From: Sarcophilus harrisii
Taxonomy: Eukaryota; Chordata; Mammalia; Dasyuromorphia; Dasyuridae
Length of the DNA: 64,000 nt
Reading direction: 5' to 3'
Assembly: GCF_902635505.1 (NCBI RefSeq)
Contig: NC_045429.1
Location: 163,516,997-163,580,996 of the forward strand
The notes below the pieces were generated by a model, which saw only the letters and a list, made by a program, of their open reading frames with translations, was not told where the DNA came from and ran no database searches. Below, in pieces: positions 10,471-23,430 of the stretch. The stretch's first letter is position 1. Every line of letters starts with the position of its first letter. The position numbers and the translations under genes are program-made.

Positions 10471-12800
10471 AATGCTTTATAGTACACAGCTCAATTCCTT
10501 TGAAAGTATTTAGAAAATGTTGCAATACTATTCAGAAATAGTCTCTAGTGAAAGAAATAGTACTCTAGTGAAAGCTCAAGCATAACAATTGTAGGATTTG
10601 GTTTCCACCAAGGGTACCCAAGAGTGATATAAGGTAAAGTCCTCAGTTATAAGGAAGACACACTTTGTTCAACATTTTAATATTCAACTTACAAATCACA
10701 TCAAAAATAAAATCATGTTTTCTAACAAGTGGGTTCTGCATTGACATACACAAAATTATTAAAATATTTCATATCTATCTATCTACATATATGATTTAAT
10801 TCCTAAAGATTTAAAATAAATACAATCACAATCTATTTTTTAAATTTACTGTATTTTTTACTGGATGAAAAAGGAAACTACATCCCATGGAATTGAGTAC
10901 TATACAGCAAAAAGTAAGAAAAAGTTTCTGTAGGTTTTCCATTCTCAAAGAGGTCCATGACATCAGGAAGGTGATGCCATGACATGTAAGTAAGGGGTGG
11001 GGTGTGCAAAGTCATCAATCTCATCTTTTCTTCCAGTCATGTAGGTCCAGTAGCAAGACGTAGATCAGGAAAGCTGAAGAGGACATGGAAGTAATGGGAA
11101 AGTCTGGTCCAATGCCCAATCATTTATTAAGGCTAGGTATCCAGAGATTGTTTTTTGTCCTTAAAGAGAATCATGACATGAGAGGTATGATGACAGGAAT
11201 TGAAAATAAATTGCATTTTAATAAGGGACAGTTGTGTAAACTCACATGAGTCTATTATGAACATCATAGGAGTTTATATGAAAAGTATAACATAAGTAGT
11301 TGCAACATATTTGATAACATGTCCTAGACAATAGCTTTACATTTATACATCTGTATACACATACATGCATATATATTGCAAGTATAACCTAAAATTGGGC
11401 CAGCTAGATGAGGTACTGTGAAGAGTGCTGGGCTTGGATTAAGGAAGACTCATCTTTGTGAGTTTGAATCTGACCTCAGGCACTTAGGCACTGTGTAAAC
11501 TTGGGCAAATCACTTACACTGTTTGTTTTAGTTCCTTCTTTGTAAAATGGAGAAGAAAATGGCAAACCACTCCAGCATCTTTCCTAGGAAAACCTCAAAT
11601 GCATCAAGAAGAGTTGGACACAACTGATTGACAACCTAAAACCACTCCTGTCCCATATTAATTTTATGACTTTTTAAAGATTATTAAAGTAGTCTCATAT
11701 TAATTAGGTTTAAGGAAATAGTTTAAAAAGCAAATTAAATTCTGCTGTTACTGCTGCATTGGTAATATATTATTGAATCATATTATTATTAATGAGGTGT
11801 GCTTGATATAGTGGATGTAATTATGGGTTTTAAGTCAGTAAGACCTGAATACAGATCCAGCCTCAGACATTTGTAATCTTAGACAAATCACTTCAATTCT
11901 TTTTCTCTGTTTCCTCAGCAGTAAAGTGGGGGTAATATAGCACCCAATCTCTAGGTTTCATGTGGAAAATCACTTTAAAAAATATTTGTGAAACATTTAG
12001 CACAGTGCCTGGTAAGGAAAATATGTAAATGGTTGTGATTTTTATTAATGAAGAAGTAGCATAAGAAACAACGATAAAATGCATTTACATTACAAAAAGC
12101 ACCTGTGTAGCATAAGGTAACTTAGATAGTTCCACCATTAATTGGAATATAAAGAAAGACAAGAACTTTTAAGGCAGAAAACCATTGCTACTGAATGAAT
12201 TCCTTTCCTAGGAAGACAGCATCATTATAAGTTGTAAGTGGGATTGATCCTTCCCATCACCTTGTTTTTTTTTTTTTTTTTTTTAAAAAAAGGAAAAAAG
12301 AAAAACAGAAAAAATAACAACAAAAATTTAGAACAGAATAGACCTGAAATACAATTATTAACTGTACAATGAAACATTTAAATTTATTATATGTGAAAAA
12401 ATATTTAAAAACTTAAAGGAAGAAAAGATATTATAGATGTTCTTAGAAGGAAACAGAACAGGAAATATAGGTGCCTTATCTATTAGAAATGAAAGGCTAA
12501 AGGAGGGAGGATATGAGACATTATAATATGTTCATTAGAGAAGAAAAAAAATGTTACCTCAGTCTAAGAAAGGAAAAATGAACAAAATTAAATGTAGAAT
12601 GAGAAAAGACAGGAACAGGATTACAGCATTGAAGACAGCTGGAAAATACATTCCCATATAACTTATGGTAAATAAATTTCATTAAACATGAACCTGAAAT
12701 TGGAATTGGGACTAAATGGGAAGAGGATACTTTTATTTCATAATAATTCACCTATTCCGTTATTAACTTTGTTCCACATTTTTAACTTCTATCTAAAACC
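10471..12800. other. 3' flank of TAAR gene A
   Basis: Shared with units C, D and the ghost. It holds a SINE tail family stretch at 10945-11240 ('tccatgacatcaggaaggtg'), a CORE SINE at 11395-11640, a MIR at 11800-12020 and a T-run at 12266-12287. From about 12420 to the stop codon it closely parallels 37500-37874 and 49500-49864, as expected for a 3' UTR that has been copied with the gene. Confidence 0.6.
11395..11640 (+). repeat. tRNA/CORE-type SINE
   Basis: 'gtgctgggcttggattaagg', 'aaacttgggcaaatcactta', 'atggcaaaccactccagcat', 'agagttggacacaactgatt'. Positional equivalent of 4005, 36555 and 48385. Confidence 0.75.
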
Positions 12801-13844
12801 TTATTTTTTTTGAGAAAACAAATCTATTGTTGAAGAGTGACCTCTGAAGACTTCCCCAGTGACAATCAGTTTAATTGCTCTTCTAAACCAAGGGTAAAAG
12901 AAAGCATATATCAGAGGGTTCATGGCTGAGTTATAATAAGCAAACCAAAGTAAAATTTCATAAATATATGCTGGGGTGATAAACCCTACAAATGCATCAA
13001 TTATTGAGTCTATAAAGTATGGCAACCATGAAATCAGAAATGCAATCACTGCAATGCCCAGGGTTTTGGCTGCTTTTTTCTCCCTCTTAAACACTCTGGC
13101 TTTGTAACCCTCTGAGGATGACTCAGTTTTGCTACTCAAGCTTTCAATCTTTCTAGCCTGTTGTTTAGCTACTAGAAAAATCTTACAATAAAGAATGACC
13201 ATAACTAGAGTGGGAATGAAAAACAACAGAAAGTCTATCAATACCCAGGTTTGATTCACAGCAATCTGACAACCTCCCACACAGGTGAGAGCACTTACTA
13301 ATTCCTCCAGTCCTGCATCATTGGCACCTGTGTAAAGAAGTGAAAAGCTAAATGCAATAGCAAGGAACCAGGACAGGAGAATGCATTGTCCTGAAACTGA
13401 CAGAGTGAATTTGGTTGGATATACCAGAGGATCAGTGATAGCAATGTATCTATCAATGGAAATGAAGCATAAGTGAAAAATAGAAGAATAACAAAATGAT
13501 CCTTCAAAACAAGAGTGAAATTTACAGTAACTCTCCCCAAAGTACCAGCAACTCTCCACAGACCTCACCATGCTGAAGGGCATCACAGTGGCTCCCACCA
13601 AAAAGTCAGCACAAGCCAAGGAGGCAATGAGAAAATTGGCAGGAGAATGCAGTTGCTTGAAGTGAATGATTGAAACCATGACCAGAAGGTTTCCTAAGAC
13701 AGCTAGCAGAGTTCCTGAGCCAAATGCCAGGTAGAGGATGACTCGGGGTCCAGAGGAATAGGAAGTTTTAATGCAGGACCCATTGATGCTCTCATAGCAG
13801 AGTTCTAGAGCTGCAGAATGGGACCCATTGTTGTTGATTGCCAT
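12801..13844 (-). CDS. Trace amine-associated receptor, TAAR9-like (gene A)
   Basis: Complete 347-residue single-exon class A GPCR, the usual TAAR length. Seen: N-glycosylation site N21-G-S; TM1 with GNLLV near 51-55; TM2 ACAD near 77-80; C107 before TM3; D131-R-Y; ECL2 cysteines in TCVGGC; TM6 with FLISWLPY; and the TAAR signature [16 protein letters not shown]. The start ATG has A at -3 and G at +4 and aligns with the paralogs. TAAR9-like wording ([24 protein letters not shown]) fits TAAR9 better than TAAR6/8, but marsupial TAARs have lineage-specific expansions, so no exact symbol is given. Odd point: the TM3 position that is the amine-binding Asp3.32 in most TAARs is Glu (E114, context SCFEGSF), while the TM5 Asp (D204, VLIDF) is kept. 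Family role: olfactory amine detection through Golf. Confidence 0.95.
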   Translation of the reverse strand: MAINNNGSHSAALELCYESINGSCIKTSYSSGPRVILYLAFGSGTLLAVLGNLLVMVSIIHFKQLHSPANFLIASLACADFLVGATVMPFSMVRSVESCWYFGESYCKFHSCFEGSFCYSSIFHLCFISIDRYIAITDPLVYPTKFTLSVSGQCILLSWFLAIAFSFSLLYTGANDAGLEELVSALTCVGGCQIAVNQTWVLIDFLLFFIPTLVMVILYCKIFLVAKQQARKIESLSSKTESSSEGYKARVFKREKKAAKTLGIAVIAFLISWLPYFIDSIIDAFVGFITPAYIYEILLWFAYYNSAMNPLIYAFFYPWFRRAIKLIVTGEVFRGHSSTIDLFSQKK

Positions 13845-13916
13845 TCTTTTCTGCTAGCTTCTAAATATCTTTTCCTGGTAATCATACAAAAGTTATCATT
13901 AACATTTCCAATATAC

Positions 13917-14227
13917 CTGAAAAAAAGATAAATGCATATCTGTACAAAATCAAATACTATCCTTCATGAATTATGATCCACTTTTCTGGGTTAATATTTG
14001 AAAAGTACTTAACACTTTGCCGGACACAGTAGGAACTATAAAAATAGTTAATCTCTTCTCCCTTTCCTATAAAAACTGATGCCTCCCTTCCCCCTTATAT
14101 TCAATGTGTCCATTTTACTCAGAACTGCTTCCTCTAATCTAAAAACCATTAAATATATAGTTTAGAATAAGTATACTAAAGACCATCAAAGCTTATCTTC
14201 CTGGTAACATTTATCATTCTGCTATAC
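13917..14227 (-). other. Predicted 5'UTR intron of gene A
   Basis: On the minus strand a donor-like ACAG|GTATAG (exon end at 14228) and an acceptor with a pyrimidine tract, ttatctttttttcag| (exon 2 starts at 13916), enclose 311 bases. The same pair is found at matching places in unit C (39005-39349), and the acceptor is present in D (near 51396). Prediction only: exon 2 would begin 72 bases before the ATG. The coding region itself is uninterrupted. Confidence 0.4.
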
Positions 14228-14290
14228 CTGTGACAAGCTTCTCTGCAAAGTTCAGTGAGATACCAGAAAATTCCTCAGTTCAAGGGTCAC

Positions 14291-14298
14291 CTTTTATT
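14291..14298 (-). promoter_or_regulatory. TATA-like element upstream of gene A
   Basis: Minus-strand taataaaaggtgaccctt, 447 bases upstream of the ATG. Equivalents lie upstream of B, C and E in the same order. If it is a TATA box, a short first exon would run from about 14262 to 14228. Confidence 0.35.
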
Positions 14299-15630
14299 AC
14301 TTTGTCCTTTTTCATATTGTCAACTCTGAGTTAATGCCCAAAGTACCCCAACCTTTCTGGAGCTCAGCCAAAGAAGTACCAGAAAACTCCTAAGATAAGA
14401 TCCCTATAGGCTTAGGTGTGAACTAGGAGAAGAAACTTTTTCCCAGTAACTTTTGGTTAGGAATTTACTTTGACTTTGTTTTGTTGTTGTTTACTCTCTA
14501 ATTACATAAATCATCCACTTTGTTTTGTAAGATTTGTATATGTATGTATTTTTAATTGTTCTATGGATTTTTTATATTCTAATTTATGGTGAATTTACTG
14601 GCATTAAATATACATACACAATTCTCCCACATACATATTTGTATATGTGTTTATTTATACACATGTATGAAATGCTGGTATATACATGGTTGTATACACA
14701 AAAGTAGCTATATGTTTGTGTGAGTATATTATATACATAGCTTCTAAAGCTTAAATTTCAGAGTATCTTTTAGAATACTCTGATCACATTTGTATAAAAA
14801 GATATATATCTTTTTATACACACATACATATATACACACATATATAGATAGATGGATATAAGTATGCACACATTCACACAAATGTGTGTATATTTTAATA
14901 GTTTCTCCTAATCATTAAACAAAATCTGTAGTTTCTTACGTATAAATAGGTTGACCATGTTAAGGCATAACTCCCCAATAACATTTTAGAAGTTTTTTCC
15001 TTGATAGCTGAAATCCAAATGTAAATATAGTAGCAATTATAATTTACATATCTGAAGCCTTTTTAGTTCTGATCTGTCTGAATATAATTAGTTTTATTGA
15101 CAGAATCTTAAAGAACAACTAATTATTTCCATATTACATTGAGGCAAGAGAGGAAGATTTTATTGAAAATTCTGAATATATAGTTCATACATAAACATAT
15201 AAATATACATATATACACACATGTATACTTCATCAATATGAGAAACTTCCACCGTGAACACATCTTTCTATAAAACAAATCGACAAATATTGTATAATTT
15301 ACAATGTTGTATAATTCTAGGTAAGGTACTTAAAGGCTAAAATATTCTATTTCAAAAAACAGAATGTGTCAGAATTCAGAGCTTTATGATTACAAAGCAA
15401 GTCTTTTTTCTACAATTCAGTGCTGCCCCTCTATACTTATGTTGTCACAAAACTATTAATGCCATTTTAAACTTTAAGAGCTTAAGAATACAATAAGAAT
15501 TTTGGGATATCCTGTATACATAATTATACACAATATATATTATATATGTTTATATGTATATACAACACATATACACATCCATACTATTTGAGTATACTCA
15601 AATATAAATTTATACTATTTGAGTAGCTAG
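14299..15630. other. Upstream flank of gene A, AT-rich
   Basis: No gene. Many TATA/ACACAT-rich low-complexity stretches (14520-14900, 15170-15240, 15520-15600). 15240-15450 parallels the flanks at 4870, 40285 and 52000 ('gagaaacttccacc', 'acacatctttctataaaaca'). Confidence 0.5.
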
Positions 15631-15880
15631 ATGTGTAATGGCTACAATGCTGACCTGGAGTCAAGAAAATTTATTTTCCTCATACTTTCTAGCTGTGTGA
15701 CCCTGAACAAGTCACTTAACTCTGTTTGCTTGAGTTCCTCAATAAGAAATAAGCTTCAAATAAGCTGTCAAATAAATTGGGAAAAAAGAAATGACAAATC
15801 ACTAGTATCTCTAACAAGAAAATTCCAAAAAGAATCAAGAAGAGTCATACATGACTGCAGCTGCTGAATAAAAAGAACCT
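15631..15880 (+). repeat. tRNA/CORE-type SINE
   Basis: 'gctgacctggagtcaagaaa', 'gaccctgaacaagtcactta', tail 'gaagagtcatacatgactgc'. Same ancestral insertion as in the other TAAR units. Confidence 0.7.
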
Positions 15881-17535
15881 GTTAAAATGAGCACAGTTTC
15901 TAAGGAGTACAGACTTTTCTCAAACACAGGACAGGGAAAAAACCAATGTCTCAAGGCAATGCCACTCTGGATACATCTAGACTGTCTACCCCAAGCTGAC
16001 TAGAAAGGGAATAATGCCTCTAAGCACATAGTATTTATAGCTCCAGGTCATTTTCTTTTGTTCTTCTAATAGCCAATGGAAGCATCAACTTGTCCTATCA
16101 GCCTGTTTTTATTTCAAATGCTAATGTTGAAGCAATGGCCCTTTAGAGCTTTATCCAAGTTCCTGGAGATGCTGGACCTTTAGTGAAACCTACTCAACTT
16201 CCTACCACCACTGGCAATATCATAACTGACAGCTGTCACCATTTTCAAGGGAAAGAGCCACTTCTTCTTCCTGACCCCTAACTCTATTGAAACGATTGTG
16301 GAGGCTAGCTGGAAGGGAAAAAGTCAGAAATAAAATCATGAGTAAAAGTTCCAGAAAACTTCTCTAAAGTAGATTCTTGATAAATGCTTATTGACTGATT
16401 AATTTATTGACTGAAGCTAAATCTTCTTCCAGTCAAATCAGGTCAATGTGCTTGGTCAAGCATCCCATTTCTGGGATGCAAGGTAGGTCTTCAGCGCCTA
16501 CCTTCCAAAGGTAAGACAGAAGCTAAGTGAATGTAACTGAAGGATAACTGGACCTGGACTCAGAAAGACCTGTATTCAAATACTGCCACTTATTAGCTGT
16601 ATAACTCCAGGCATGTCATTTAACCATTCCTTGGCTCAGTTTCTTCATCTGTAAAATGGACCTAATAATAGGATCTATCTCCCTGTGTTGTTGTGAGGTT
16701 AAATACTATTTGGAACTCACTCTATAAATGCTAGTATTTTGATATCGTTATTATTATTATTATTGTATCTCTACTTTCATTGGAATTTTTAGTTAGCGTG
16801 GTAAATTTTTAATTTAGGGTGATAAATTTGGTAGGATGCTTTCTGCTGATAAAGGGGGCTATGCCTCCCCTGAAACAGAGATGACTTGGAAGAAAGTTTG
16901 TATGTAAATAAGATATTGTGGTTCATAAGACAAATAGCAATAGCTAACATTTACATAGTATTTTAAAGTTTTTCAAGCATTTCTCCAGGGTCACACAGCT
17001 ATTAAGTATCTGTTGTAGCATTGAAATTGGGGTCTTTCTCTCCAAGTCTGTTTTTCTACCACTTACACCAATCAGTTGCATCCCTCTGCCAGGCAAGAAC
17101 TGGGCCATGGGCTTGGATCCTACCAAGGGGATACATGACTAAGGACCAATACATAATCTAGATGTTACCTGTGCATCTCCAATTGAACGTATCTAAAGCA
17201 AACTTCACTCTCCTTCCTCTCTGGTATATAATCCTCTCAACTTTCCTATGTCCATCAAAAGCATTCTTTTGTCACCTAGGTTCACAACCTCAATTCATCA
17301 TTGAATATTTATTCTACCTAGTCTGTTTCAGGAACTGGGGCCCTAAGAATTACTTTCAATTCTTAGTTCTTAACCATCCCACATATTCAAAGAGTTGAAC
17401 TAATATCTTGCTATTTCTACTACTTCAAGTTGTCTCTGTCTATCTGTTCACACAGTTATAACCCTAGTTTATTTGGATGGGTATGTCTTAGTTTCTGGGG
17501 CCACTATGGACTTGTAAGAAAATATCATCATCCCT
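15881..17535. other. Upstream flank of A, near-copy of 54067-55610
   Basis: No gene. Runs nearly base for base with 54067-55610 in unit D, for example 'ggagatgctggacctttagt', 'gaagctagctggaagggaaa' and 'ccatttctgggatgcaaggt'. A MIR lies at 16515-16740. The closeness supports a recent duplication of the block. Confidence 0.6.
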
Positions 17536-18175
17536 TTTGCAGCCCCTACACCCTTGGCAATATAATCACCTTTAACATCTCTTGCTTGGATTACTATAAT
17601 AAACTCCAAGTTGCTCTCCCTGACTCAAAATTTTGCTTTCTCTTATTCATTTTCCACATAGCTACTGAAGTGATTTTCATAAAGCACAGGTCTTGAACAT
17701 ATCACTTCCTACTCAGCATGGCCTCTATGGGCAAATAGAAATTCCAAATTTATTTTAAACTTTCTATACAAACTCATTCCTTACCACCCTTCTAGCTTTC
17801 TCTCTTGCTTCTCAGTTCTTTATAATTTAACCAAAAGAACTATTTTATTCACTTACACTATGTCTTCCGTCTCTTTGCCTTTGCATTAGCTGTCTTCTAC
17901 ACTGAAAGGTAGTCATTACCTGTCTCTAAGAAGACCTTTGTTTCCTTTCAAATTCAGGTCAAGTGAAACTTTCTACATAAAGTTTTTCCTAATCCCCATC
18001 AACTTCAAATGTCCTTCCCTCTAAATTACCTTATAGTTATTTGTGATATGTTTATTTATACATACGTTGTATCCTGAGGGCAATGGCTGTTTTATGTCCA
18101 TCTTTATGTCTATGACACATTGAGGTAATTCCTGGCACATGGTTTTTAGAAAGTGCTTATAGATTGATGATCATC
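17536..18175 (+). repeat. L2 LINE fragment
   Basis: Typical L2 3' consensus wording: 'ttgcttggattactataata', 'ctctccctgactca', 'gtgattttcataaagcacag', 'catttccacatagctactga'-type stretches, ending 'ttcctggcacatgg' and 'aagtgcttatagattgatga'. Similar pieces lie at 42400 and 25995. Confidence 0.75.
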
Positions 18176-18862
18176 ATAGTTTTTAATGTTTTTTCCCCCT
18201 TAAATCCTTGGAAGAGGAAGGGGAAGATAATGAAATAGCATTGCTTAATTAAGACAATAAGAAGCAAGTAGGAAATAAATTTACAGAAAACTTTGCAAGT
18301 GATCTAATTTGGCTAGATCATCTTAAGAGTATTACCAATGAAACGAAGTGGGGGACAAAAAAAAAAAAAAAAGAAAAAATGGAAAAGAAATGTTAATGTT
18401 TCCACAGGCTCATAATTGAGTACAGAGCCATCTTATTTGATCTCTACTGTCACAATCTTTGATTTATTTTTTTTAATAATGATTTTTTCTAAAAGGATAT
18501 TAAAGTCCAGGAAGATGGGAAGAACATCCTGATTAGACCAAATATACATGTACAAAATTATTGATTAGGGACATATAATGTCTAAGGTTGGGACAGTTAA
18601 AAAAATCAGACCCTGTTACTCAAATTACTCAATTTTAAGTATTATTCAAATTATTTACTCATTACTATTACTCAAAAATGAGATCAATAAAATACCACTA
18701 ACTACTATAATATACATCCTTTCTACTCTCTATAAAATCTCAAATCTGTGACTGAACCATGTTCCAGGCAAGTTGTCAAGTTGTCAAGTATGTGACTGTG
18801 CATATGTGTGCATATGCATGCACTCTCTCTGTCTCTCTGTCTCTCTGTCTCTCTTTCACACA

Positions 18863-18903
<41 letters not shown>

Positions 18904-20225
18904 TTCAGTTCAACATTTTGGCTACTCATCTACATAAAACGACCTGGTCAATAGCTATTCTTTATCTACTTTTTATTGTTATGCTGAATTGTTTCTACAT
19001 AATTATAAATTCATTGACTGGGTTTATATGTACATATACATATTCACAGTATAATCACTAGTAGACAAAAGATTTATCCTATGATTAAAAATAAATAAAA
19101 TGTACAAGATTACCTGTGAGAAATTGTTTGGTATTTTCTGAAACAAAAGCTAATCTCTTTTTCATAAATAAGTCTTTTTCTGGCAAAATAATCTATTCAC
19201 ACATTATTAAGCACCTGTCTTGTGCCAGGCCTCCACTAGGTTTTGAGCATAAATGAATAAAAATGAAAATATTCACTACCCTAAAGAAGTATACATTCTA
19301 TGTGGGAAAACAATAGGTGTACATGTATACATATAAGAATATTAAAGTTCATAAAAATAAAAACAATATCCTTTTGAGAAATGAAGAAGTCATAAAAATG
19401 TTGATTCTACTGTCAGAGAACCTAGATTCAAATCTATTATTTAGAACCTCTGTGATTCTGATGTTCAATCTCTGGGCTTTAATTTCTTCATTTCTTAAAA
19501 AAGCAAAAGAGATTTGAAATAGGTGGTATCTGAGATCATTGTTTTGGCTCTAGTTTTGGGATCATTTGAATCATTTGAAGCGTAATAATAACTACTCTCT
19601 ATAAGATTATATTAGAGTTGAACTTTAAAAGATGTTAGGGACTCTAAAAGGCAGAAGTGACAAGGAAATGCATTCCAGGCTTGGGGGCAGTCTGCACAAA
19701 AGCATTGTGTAGATAGAATTTTGTGGTTAAAGCAGAGAAGAGACAGCTTGGCTGATGTTAGAATACATGACGGTAAGTCATATATAGTATTACCTACAAA
19801 GGAGACTGGAGCCAACATGGAAAGAACATTAAATAACAAACAGAAGAATTTGTATTTGATTTTCAGAGAAAATAAGGAATAAATAGATTATTGAATTGTG
19901 AACTGATGTCATTTTTTAGGAATGTCAGCATGGCAGACTTTGACAGTGCTATGGAGGATGAATTTGAAATAGAAGAAATGTGAGGAAAGATGCTCAATTT
20001 GAATGGTATGGAAATAGTTCAGGTTGATAGTGATAACAGGCTAAACACAATGGGGGCTTCATGATTTGAGAGTGATGGATGGAAGATATGTTGGGATAGT
20101 AAATCGAACAGATTTGCCAACAGATTAGATTTGTATAATGAGGTAGAATGAGGAGTTAGGGATGATTTCAGTTTTGCAACCCTGTTTAATAGTTTTCTTG
20201 ACAGAAATAACTAAGTTCAGAATAA
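18176..20225. other. Gene-free region with simple and dispersed repeats
   Basis: Holds an A-run at 18358-18373, the CT/CA microsatellite at 18818-18900, a dispersed repeat at 19195-19330 ('attaagcacctgtcttgtgc…'), a MIR-like SINE at 19395-19530 and an L2-like internal piece at 19600-19900 ('aaatgcattccaggcttggg'). No gene. Confidence 0.5.
18818..18900 (+). repeat. (CT)n-(CA)n compound microsatellite
   Basis: ctctctctgtctctctgtct… followed by cacacacacacata and a long (CA)n run. Confidence 0.95.
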
Positions 20226-20930
20226 GAATAGTTCTTCTTCTTCTTCTTTTTCTTTCTTTCTTTCTTTTTTTTTTTTTTTTAAGGAAAAAACATTTTCACA
20301 TTAGTCATGTTGTGAAAGAATCAAAACAGAAGGGAACAACCATGAGAAAGAAAAACACAAAAACAAAAAAAATATATTATTATATGCTTCAATCTGCATG
20401 CAAGTTCCATAATTCTTTCTCTGGATGTGGATAACATTTTCTATTATGAGTCTTTTGGAATTGTTTTAGATTATTGTATTGCTGAGAAGAGTAATGTCTA
20501 TCAAAGTTAATCATTCATACAATGTTGCTATTACTGTGTACAGTGTTCTCTTGGTTCTGCTCATTTTACTTAGTATCAGTTCATGTAAGTTTTCCCAGGT
20601 TTTTCTGAAATTATCCTGCTTATCATTTCTTATAGAATAAAAATATCCCACTGCATTCATATTCACAATTTATTCAGCCATTCCTCAATGGATAGTCATC
20701 CCCTTGATTTCCATTTATTTGCCTAACAAGGAGAGCAGCTAGAAATATTTTTGTACATATGGGTCCTTTGCCATTTTTAATGATCTCTTTGGGATACAGC
20801 ATAGTTTGATAGCCCTTTGGGCATAGTTCCAAATTGCTCTCCAGAATGGCTGGATCAGTTCACAACTCCATCAACAATGCATTAGTGTTCCAGTGTTTCC
20901 ACATCCTTTTTTAACATACATACATACATA
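20226..20930 (-). mobile_element. L1 3' end (LINE-1), 5'-truncated
   Basis: Minus-strand L1 whose tail gives the CTTT/T run at 20228-20280. 'tggttctgctcattttactt' and 'ctctccagaatggctggatc' match the L1 at 45493-47467, covering the 3' UTR and the end of ORF2. Older than that copy; ORF2 is not open. Confidence 0.75.
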
Positions 20931-20984
20931 CAAATATACATACATACATATATATATATACATATATATAATTATTTTCTTCTT

Positions 20985-23430
20985 TCTTTAATCTCTTTGG
21001 GGGCATTAGTAGGTTATAAGGTACCAACAGTTTCATAAATGTGGAGCCAGAGTTCCCTACTGTTTTGCAGAATGGTTAAATCAGTTATAGCTCCATCAAA
21101 AATACATCAATATATTTAATTTCCCATATTACTTAGCACCATATGTAATTTTCCATTGTTTTTCAATTTTGTCAGCCTGATAGATGTGAGTTGAAATCTC
21201 ATGAATTACATTTTTCATTTGTATAATCATTAGTGACAGTACATTTAAAAAATTTACCAATTGATACCTTGAATTTCTTCCTTTGAGAACTGTATGCATA
21301 TGCTTTGCTTGTTAACAGTTGGAAAATGATTCATTCTTATTCATTCTAAATAATTCTTTCTTATTATATTCATTCATTCTTATTTATAATATAATTAATT
21401 CCTTCTCATGAAAGTCTTATCAGAAAATTTTCGTACAAAAATTGCCCTCTGTTGTCAGTTTTCCTAATAATTTTAGTTGCATTTTAACTAATTTTATGTA
21501 ATTATGATTATCTATTTGACTTCTGTGTTCTTCTTAACCTATTGTTTGAGAGTAATGGATGGAAGATATGTTGGGATAGTAAATCAAATAGATTTAGGAT
21601 TCTTCTTTTATATAATGATCTAAAAGGTATTCCTTCTAATTTGCTTATAATATCATCTTTTATATCTAACTAATGTATTCATTCATTGTTTCATATTAAA
21701 ATCCGTGTTGCGTGTATTGACATATTGTCAGTAATTAGCTTCCAGTTTCCCCCATTACTTTTTGGCCCTGTAACAGGGATTTTTGCTTTTACTAAACACT
21801 TGGCTAATGTATATTGCTTCTGTATATTGTAGGCCTAATCTTTTTATATTTGTTCATAGTGTTCCTTCTTAATTTTGATTCTCTATATTTAGATATCAAA
21901 ACCATAACTGTACATAAAAGGAATTTATTAGAATTCCTTATTATATTTGTTTAAATAGTGTATACAACATTGGAAGTAATTGATTTTTGAATGTTTGATT
22001 GAATTAACTTGTAAATCCATACATTTCTATTTTCTTTGGAAAGCTAGTTGTGGCTTGTTCAATCTTTTTTTTTTTCTAAGTTTGGATTATTTCTCTACTT
22101 TTTGTTCTATAAATCTGGGCAGCTTATAAATATTCACACAATTTAGGTGAGCAGTTTTATTAACATACAATAGGGAAATGTTATTTAATTTTTTTCATTT
22201 CTTATTAATTATGTACTTCATTTTAATACTGATAATCATCTTTGGCTACATCATAGAAATTTTGGTTTGATGGCTATTCTATCATATTAAATGAAAGTAT
22301 TTATTGTTTTTCTAGTTTTTCTTTGACTCATCAGTTTTTTAATTTTAAGTTATTTAACTTCAATTAATTTTATTCACTTCTTTAGTGGCTTTTAGGTGAA
22401 CATACATTTTATTGTTCTGTGGTAATTAAAGAATGTGATTTTCTGTATTTGTTAGTAAAGTTTATACCTGGTCACGAAGTCAATTCTTGTAAACATGTCA
22501 TGAACAGCCAAGAAATGTCTATAAACCTTTCTATTCATATTTTGTAATTACTGGAGGCCCATCATCTTGAACATTTCTAAAAATTTATTTAAATCTTTAA
22601 CTTTTTTCTAGTTTGAGAATTTTTTTTGCTTATAAAGGGAAAGATTATTATAGTTTTACTGCCTATTTCTCCCTATAACTTATTCAGCATTTCTTTTAAT
22701 ATTTGGATGCTACTCATTCTATTAGGTATTATTATTAACTTATTGTTTTGGGTATCTTTCAGCATAATGAAGTTTCTTTTAAAAATTTCTTTTAATCAAG
22801 CAGATTTTTGCTGTTGCCTTATATAAAACTATGACTGCTATTCCTACCTATTTATATTTCAGCTTGAGATTTTACTCCCACACTTTAATTTTAACTATGT
22901 GTGAATCTATTATTTCATTTGTGTTTTTAAAACAACATTTTGTTGGATTTTGTTTTCTAATCTATTCTGTTATCATCTTCTGTTTTATGGGTAACTTCAT
23001 CACATTCATATTTTATGATCATTAATTAGATGGTTCTTTCTATCCAAGATTCTTATTTTTTATCTTTACATCAGCCTCTTCTTTACAAAGAAGAAATGAG
23101 AAATGGAAAATATACTCAGAACCATTCTTCTGTGCTAAATTAAATCTGTTTCTATTCCTTTCCCTTTATTTTCTTCTACTTATAATTTTAAAACACAGAT
23201 TCTTACATTTTGTCTCCTTAGAAGCTTCTTTTCATAATCAGCATTTCATCATTAGATTATTTTCCTTAGGATTCATAAATTCCTGAATATATTAGTGAAC
23301 ATACCTTCCCTTTAACACCCTCATCCTTTCTTCCAGCACACCATTAATTCCTTGTTGAGTAAAATGCATTTCTATACTAAAAAATATGTTGGTGTGTATT
23401 CCATTTGACTTTGACTATTGAAAATAAAAG
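20985..23430 (-). mobile_element. Old L1 ORF2 fragment
   Basis: Aligns in order with L1 ORF2 on the minus strand. 21000-21340 parallels 46190-46560, and 21600-21900 parallels 46790-47080. 22310-23030 reads like the ORF2 part further 5' (reverse complement of the 'gactgctattcctacc… gggtaacttcatcacattca' region). Many substitutions; no usable ORF. The ends are approximate. Confidence 0.65.

Noticed and set aside
13298-13540. Alternative-frame ORFs inside receptor genes (also 38556-38768, 60932-61261, 61281-61517)
   Set aside because: Shadows of the TAAR coding sequences; only the receptor frame keeps family motifs.
18759-19061. 100-codon ORF with His-Thr run
   Set aside because: Translation of the (CT)n-(CA)n microsatellite.
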